Shown: positions 60,011 to 64,000 of the stretch, piece after piece
How the letters are laid out: every line of letters starts with the position of its first letter
Position numbering within the stretch: the first letter of the stretch is position 1
Assembly: GCF_030463535.1 (NCBI RefSeq)
Contig: NC_132878.1
Span: forward strand, 21,441,925 to 21,505,924
Source: Salminus brasiliensis
Lineage: Eukaryota; Chordata; Actinopteri; Characiformes; Bryconidae
Direction of reading: 5' to 3'
Length of the DNA stretch: 64,000 nt
Translations under genes and position numbers: made by a program
The notes under the pieces: model-generated
What the model was told of the DNA's origin: nothing
The model's input: only the letters and a program-made list of their open reading frames with translations
Database searches by the model: none

Positions 60011-63000
60011 AGATGATGGGACTATGTGGGCCATTCCTTTCCTGGGGAGACAAATGAGGATGTGTTATAATAGATAACTGCAGACTTACATGAGACTTAG
60101 AACTATACATATTTTGGTAAGCTGTTCTAAGCATTATGCGTGTGTTCTGTTTCTTTAGCTGTTGAAAAAGCCGTATCTCACAAGCATCAAAACTGACCAC
60201 AGATCTACTCGAGTGCTATGGCCAATACATGATGAAGATGAGCTGAAAAGACAGGTCCGGACTCTCTACTGTGACTTCCTGCAAAAGCGTGCTTCTCCAC
60301 TTGATTCCTTTTTTTTTCATTACTGTGATAGCTGCTACCACTGATTTAAGCTAACAGTATTAGAAAACAGAATTGCATACATTGTCAGAAATCACATTAG
60401 CTGTAAAGCAGTAGTCTGTTTGTCCAACTATAGCCATGCCTTATTTTACTCATGCTCATCGAATAACCTAAAAATAATACATTTATGATTTCTTGTGTAC
60501 GAGGCTCAGGTTTTGAAATGGTTAAATGATTGTTCCTGCAGAAGCAGTCTCAGTTCGTCATGCATCGCCGCCTTTTCATGGACATAGAGCGGGAGCAGGT
60601 GAAAGAACACAAACGACACAGAAAACACCTGAGGAGAATTAAAAGGTTACGGCTCGTCTCTCATAATCACACACACACACACACACTCTTAGGCTTGTGT
60701 TCAACAGCGGAACATAGTTCATTTCATCTCCATGCTACATTTTAAAGTTTAAATTTGGGGTGGGAGGTGGGGTGGCAGCATTAGCCCAAATGTAAATGAA
60801 ATCCGTCTGAAATTTGCCTGTTTAGTTTACACTAATAGAGTCTAAGTTTAATATAGCTAAAGTAAAGCAAGGTGATATCTCCAATATTAGCATTATACTA
60901 AAGCTGCTACAGCTGTTTGACATTTTTGTCAATTTTGTCATTACTGATTACTGAACAAGTCAGTGTGGTTTGGGCAAGTGAGTGATAATTGAGGCATGCA
61001 TTTTCATTATTAGCCTTGCTTTTGGTTGCGCACAAACATAGGTAGGTAACCCACGCCACCTGATTCTTGGGAGACCTCAGCTCTTTCGGTTCAGTTTCTA
61101 CTAGTGGGCCTGTGTTCAAATTAGCATGTTCAAAAATAATGGCGTCATTTGTGTCTCTATTGTGACATTAGTGAGGATGAGTGGTCATGTTATACAGTTT
61201 ACTATTTTCAACTCCCTTCCTCTTTTTGAACCCTGCTTCTTCCTCCTTTTGAATGTTATATCGGTTAGTGCATAAGGAAAAATGATTCATATTGGTTTCC
61301 GATATGGCAGTGTATGGAAAAAGTGGTTTAATTATCCTACAGCATCAATCTCCAAATAGAAAAATTCCGCTACTTCTGGGAATTGTTTGAAGAAAATACA
61401 GCCATGGCCAAAGCAAGTACATACATGTAAACTAGTCTCTGTTTGGCAGAATTAATTGTAAAGTATAAATATGCTGTTCATGTAAATCATATAGATTCTG
61501 AGGGATATTTCCCTTGTCTTTCACACAGGACCGCAGTACCTCACATCATTATTCACCCAGCCGATAGATATAATATATCCCCAAATGTTTATGGACACTC
61601 ATTCTAATGAATGCATTTAGCTACTTTAAGTTGTACCCATTACTGCAGCTTCTGCAGCTAGTGGAGCACAAACAACCGGCAATGTTTTTAGGACTTCTTT
61701 ATAACAGATGTGAGTTTTAAAACACTCCTGACTTCACAGATCTTACCCCTGTATTTTAGCCACCAGAATTTATGTTAAAAACATCACTTTTTCTCCCAGT
61801 AATGATGCCATAAGACCCCGTTAGAGGGGCTTGGTTTCTGAACCTGTCACTTTTTCCCCTGCTCAGGAGTTTTCATATCAGAACCTAATATATTTTTAAA
61901 TGTTTTTAATTGTGCTATTTTAAGATTGGTCATTGATTGGAGCATTGAAGCAGTTTGTCCATTGTGTGGTAATGCTCAGAAACTTATCAGATGTATTTAA
62001 GTAAGTCTAGAATTTTAGGAACAGGAGGTTTAGGTTAAATAGGTTAATCTGTAAAGATCATTAATCATAGTCTGAATTGCTATTAACCTGCTCTCTTTCA
62101 CTGATGATATTCTGAATTTTTTAGAATTAAAGCTGAGAAAGAACGTCAGATGAGAGAGGAGGAAAGCAGAATGGAGCTTGTAAGGCAACAGGAGGAGAGC
62201 AGGAGAGAGGTGGCTGAGATGGAGCACCTCATTCTGGAGCAGCTCAGGCTGGAGGCAAAGGATCATGAGGAAGAGGTGAACAGGAGAGAGCGAGCAAAGA
62301 AAGTCAAAGAGACCAACTGGTAACTTTTAATGAATAGCAGACAGTGAAGAAAAGGTTTTGTGGTTTCCATGCTCTGAACATGAATGAATAGTTAATCAAA
62401 TCGGTACATTTACACGAGTTCTCACCTTAGTCTGAATGTCGTTGATCAGTCAAGACATGTTTAGTGTTTGAAGTTTGCTTCTTGAGTCATAGAATCTCAT
62501 ATACCAAAAATAATGTGTTTAAATGATTGCATACTTGCGTCAAAACACAAGTTGTTAAGTTAAAATCTCAATTAGACTTTGGAGTGTGCATTCTGGCATT
62601 TTGGGACAGATCATCATTTATCACACGAGTTTGAGTAGAACTGACCTTTAACTCAAGTGTTCGCAAATGTCAAAACCTTTTCCAAAAAGTCAGCAAAAAA
62701 AAATGCAACCTACTGTTTCCATCTGAAGATGGAACCACACAGTGCGAAACTTTTTTTAGTGCGAGTCTTTTTTACCATGCATGGCGTATACAATGAAAAA
62801 TATGTATGCAATGTAAATATCAGCCACTAATACAATATATAGACAAAGGTATTGGAACTGCTCATCCATTGTTTTCATCTAAAAAGGGTGATAAAGAGTT
62901 GATCCTGCTTTTGCTGGAGTAACTGTCTGTACTGTACAGAGAATGCTTTCTACTAAATTTTGGAACATTGCTGTGAGGATTTGATGGCATTCAGTGACAA

Positions 63001-63703
63001 GAGTGTTGGTGAGGTCAGGATGTTGGATGATCACCACCCCACCTCATCCCAAAAGTATTGGATGGAGCACCTTCCAACACTCCAGAGAACACGGTTCCAC
63101 TGCCCCACAGATCAATATTTCTCCATTTTTCATCCAAGAGATTCATGTTTATTCTCTTTAGAGAGAGAATGCATTCATTAGAAGGGGTGTCCACAAACAT
63201 TTGAACATATACTGTATTATACACCACTATAACCTTTCATGCTGAAGACTTAAACATGTATTGGTATATACCAATTACTACTTCTAGAAAAACTTCTAAA
63301 CCTGCAAAAAATAACTATTTTTAATTGATGCACTTCACTTAAGACGTGCCTCTAACAGTAGGCTATGAGGTGTCTTTAAAAACTAGCTTGTTTGTGACCT
63401 CAAGCATTTCACAATACTATGTGCTTTGTTTTTACATGAGTAAAACCTCCTGACCCCAAACCATCCCTGACCCAACACCTTCACCAGTTAGGTGGTTCAT
63501 TATCAGTCATCTGAAGTTCATGATCTTTTTTTTTTGTTTGTTTTTTGTTTTTTTCTTTACTCCCCCTCCCCCCCCTTTTCCCTGCAGGCTACACTCAGGC
63601 TCTGCACTCTGTCCTGCTGAGCTGTGACCTGAGCGAAGGCAGTGCTGGACACAGGAGCACCACGTGGAAAATCGCCTCCATGCATGCATCCCCTCAGAAG
63701 TGA
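55832..63703 (+). CDS. ccdc15: Coiled-coil domain-containing protein 15 (CCDC15), spliced gene, one exon not found
   Basis: CCDC15 is a coiled-coil protein linked to centrosomes and centriole/cilium integrity. Nine exons are found: 55832-56014, 57122-57271, 58794-58967, 59110-59208, 59462-59626, 60159-60254, 60542-60645, 62125-62319 and 63588-63703. The N-terminal block VLAERNPPVVPVGVWVE matches the human VLAERN-IVPVGAWVE start. Exon 2 is a charged helix ending KQQQLQRSYE (human KKQQLQKSYE). Exon 5 is acidic. Exons 7-8 (VMHRRLFMDIEREQVKE then Glu/Arg-rich) form a coiled coil. The last exon reads YTQALHSVLLSCD, like the human C-terminus. Exon 8 ends in phase 2 but the last exon needs phase 1, so an exon of length 3n+2, corresponding to the cysteine-rich segment before YTRALHS in human, is missing from what I can find. 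The protein is about 430 residues, far shorter than the roughly 950 of human, which has long internal repeats. Three family A elements lie in its introns. Confidence 0.92.
56210..56694. mobile_element. Family A element, copy 5
   Basis: Contains gtggacccctcttctaatga, aatgcatttagcca, cacacacagcttgcctagtg, ccaggcgtgggctagagggg, gatcatccaacaccctgacc and caggtgtccctaatac. The ends are diverged. Ccdc15 intron 1. Confidence 0.88.
57122..57271 (+). CDS. ccdc15: ccdc15 exon 2: charged helical segment
   Basis: From tctttacggtag|GTT to GAAACG|GTAAAG, 50 codons, phase 0. Ends with RKQQQLQRSYET. Confidence 0.93.
58200..58425. repeat. Dispersed teleost repeat, reverse orientation relative to 34085-34380
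   Basis: ttgaggcttggttcctctca, tgtaaagctgctttgagaca, tttacaaataaatttgaatt are the complementary landmarks. Ccdc15 intron 2. Confidence 0.7.
58794..58967 (+). CDS. ccdc15: ccdc15 exon 3
   Basis: From tcccccccccag|GCT to CATCAG|GTAAGG, 58 codons, phase 0. The acceptor tract is a run of C. Encodes RFTPQMSLFPPWPQGEL and EAEILSTDN. Confidence 0.9.
59110..59208 (+). CDS. ccdc15: ccdc15 exon 4
   Basis: From tttgctttcacag|CTT to TGGAAG|GTGTGA, 33 codons, phase 0. KVIKQVRHRLAACQTV corresponds to the MKQARHRLASFKTV block of human. Confidence 0.92.
59462..59626 (+). CDS. ccdc15: ccdc15 exon 5: acidic segment
   Basis: From attcatag|CAG (or attcatagcag|ACG, start 59465) to GACATA|GTAAGA, 55 codons, phase 0. 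Glu-rich, ending KTVTFQNDI, like the VKFKNPL block of human. Confidence 0.88.
59667..59700. mobile_element. Solo Tc1-type transposon end
   Basis: tacagttgcatgcaaaagtt then tgagcaccctta matches the start of a known type of fish Tc1 element. No matching right end is clear. Confidence 0.45.
59958..60009. repeat. (GT)n microsatellite
   Basis: About 52 bp of GT repeat in ccdc15 intron 5. Confidence 0.97.
60159..60254 (+). CDS. ccdc15: ccdc15 exon 6
   Basis: From ctgtttctttag|CTG to AGACAG|GTCCGG, 32 codons, phase 0. The donor is weak, but the phase and the match into exon 7 support it. Confidence 0.82.
60542..60645 (+). CDS. ccdc15: ccdc15 exon 7: start of the C-terminal coiled coil
   Basis: From attgttcctgcag|AAG to ATTAAAAG|GTTACG, phase 0 to 2. 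SQFVMHRRLFMDIEREQVKE matches human strongly. Confidence 0.94.
60646..62124. other. ccdc15 intron 7
   Basis: About 1.5 kb with a short (AC)n (60667-60686) and a truncated family A copy (61566-61680). No coding exon is recognised. Confidence 0.55.
61566..61680. mobile_element. Family A element, copy 6, truncated
   Basis: atatatccccaaatgtttat, ggacactcattctaatgaat and gcatttagctactttaagtt are the first quarter of the element; the rest is missing. Confidence 0.8.
62125..62319 (+). CDS. ccdc15: ccdc15 exon 8: coiled coil
   Basis: From tgaattttttag|AA to ACCAACTG|GTAACT, phase 2 to 2. Glu/Arg/Gln-rich helix (EKERQMREEESRMELV). Confidence 0.9.
62831..63215. mobile_element. Family A element, copy 7, reverse orientation, internally shortened
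   Basis: Starts tacaatatatagacaaaggt and ends aaggggtgtccacaaacat then tatactgta, inverse ends. Internal blocks appear as complements (gctgtgaggatttgatggca, aggatgttggatgatcacca). It lies in the ccdc15 intron where the missing exon should be. Confidence 0.88.
63588..63703 (+). CDS. ccdc15: ccdc15 last exon: C-terminus
   Basis: After a very long pyrimidine tract and tttccctgcag, the human-like frame begins with GC completing a codon, then YTQALHSVLLSCDLSEG and onward to TGA at 63701-63703. If spliced directly to exon 8 the frame shifts and stops after about 13 codons (WLHSGSALCPAEL). Confidence 0.75.
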
Positions 63704-64000
63704 CCCCATGCACGGACCTCGCATTAAATTTTTCTAACGATGACTGGGTGTCAGGTTCACATACGGTACAATCAGGGCGTTACAGATACCTCAGCGTTCA
63801 GTGTGTTAGATTTGTCTGGATTTTGTAATTAACATGTTTAATATGGGTTTTACATCGTTATACAGATGCTCTGCTCTTGTACAGAAATGGAAAACAAAAT
63901 GTCCTCGTCTCTACCTGTTTTATCCAGTAAAGATGATAAAGTTCCCATATCATGAAACAATGGAATTATGTGAAATAAAGTTAGTGAATAGAGTTAAAGT
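63704..64000 (+). terminator. ccdc15: ccdc15 3' UTR and polyadenylation signal
   Basis: AATAAA at 63974-63979 lies about 270 bp after the stop codon, giving a compact 3' UTR that ends close to the window edge. Confidence 0.7.

Overview
This is a vertebrate genomic window, and the sequence points to a teleost, most likely an otophysan (characin or catfish-like). The evidence is AT-rich sequence, split genes with GT-AG introns, many Tc1/mariner-type inverted-repeat elements, L2-like LINE fragments, and several dispersed repeats that are common in teleosts. The species cannot be named from this alone. I see no bacterial-type operons, CRISPR arrays, phage genes, rRNA or tRNA genes.

Four genes are supported, all on the + strand. 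(1) About 2.2-7.2 kb: a small immunoglobulin V-set protein with signal peptide, Ig exon and Thr/Pro stalk; I cannot assign it to a named family, and its last two exons are tentative. (2) 11.4-23.4 kb: neurogranin (nrgn), with a five-codon first exon, an IQ-motif exon and a short last coding exon I propose at 22.9 kb. (3) 35.6-48.1 kb: hepacam, the glial cell adhesion molecule, whose seven coding exons join in frame to 441 residues. (4) 55.8-63.7 kb: ccdc15, with nine exons found and one conserved C-terminal exon apparently missing. NRGN, HEPACAM and CCDC15 also lie in one neighbourhood on human 11q24, so the block is old. Here the three are in tandem on one strand and the human genes that lie between NRGN and HEPACAM are absent.

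The rest is introns and intergenic DNA rich in mobile-element debris: a TA-flanked non-autonomous family present at least seven times, other Tc1-type elements (one with a decayed transposase), LINE fragments, a hAT-like miniature element, a roughly 200-bp palindrome, a 219-bp near-identical duplication, a 1-kb GATAGAAA minisatellite next to the nrgn promoter, and many microsatellites.

No wholly new biological system is visible. The points most worth following are: the V-set exon acceptor that seems to lie in transposon sequence; glycine at position 36 of neurogranin where mammals have the PKC-phosphorylated serine; a cluster of Pumilio-type motifs in the probable hepacam 3' UTR; and the phase break and missing exon near the end of ccdc15. 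All exon boundaries were read by eye and have not been checked against transcripts.
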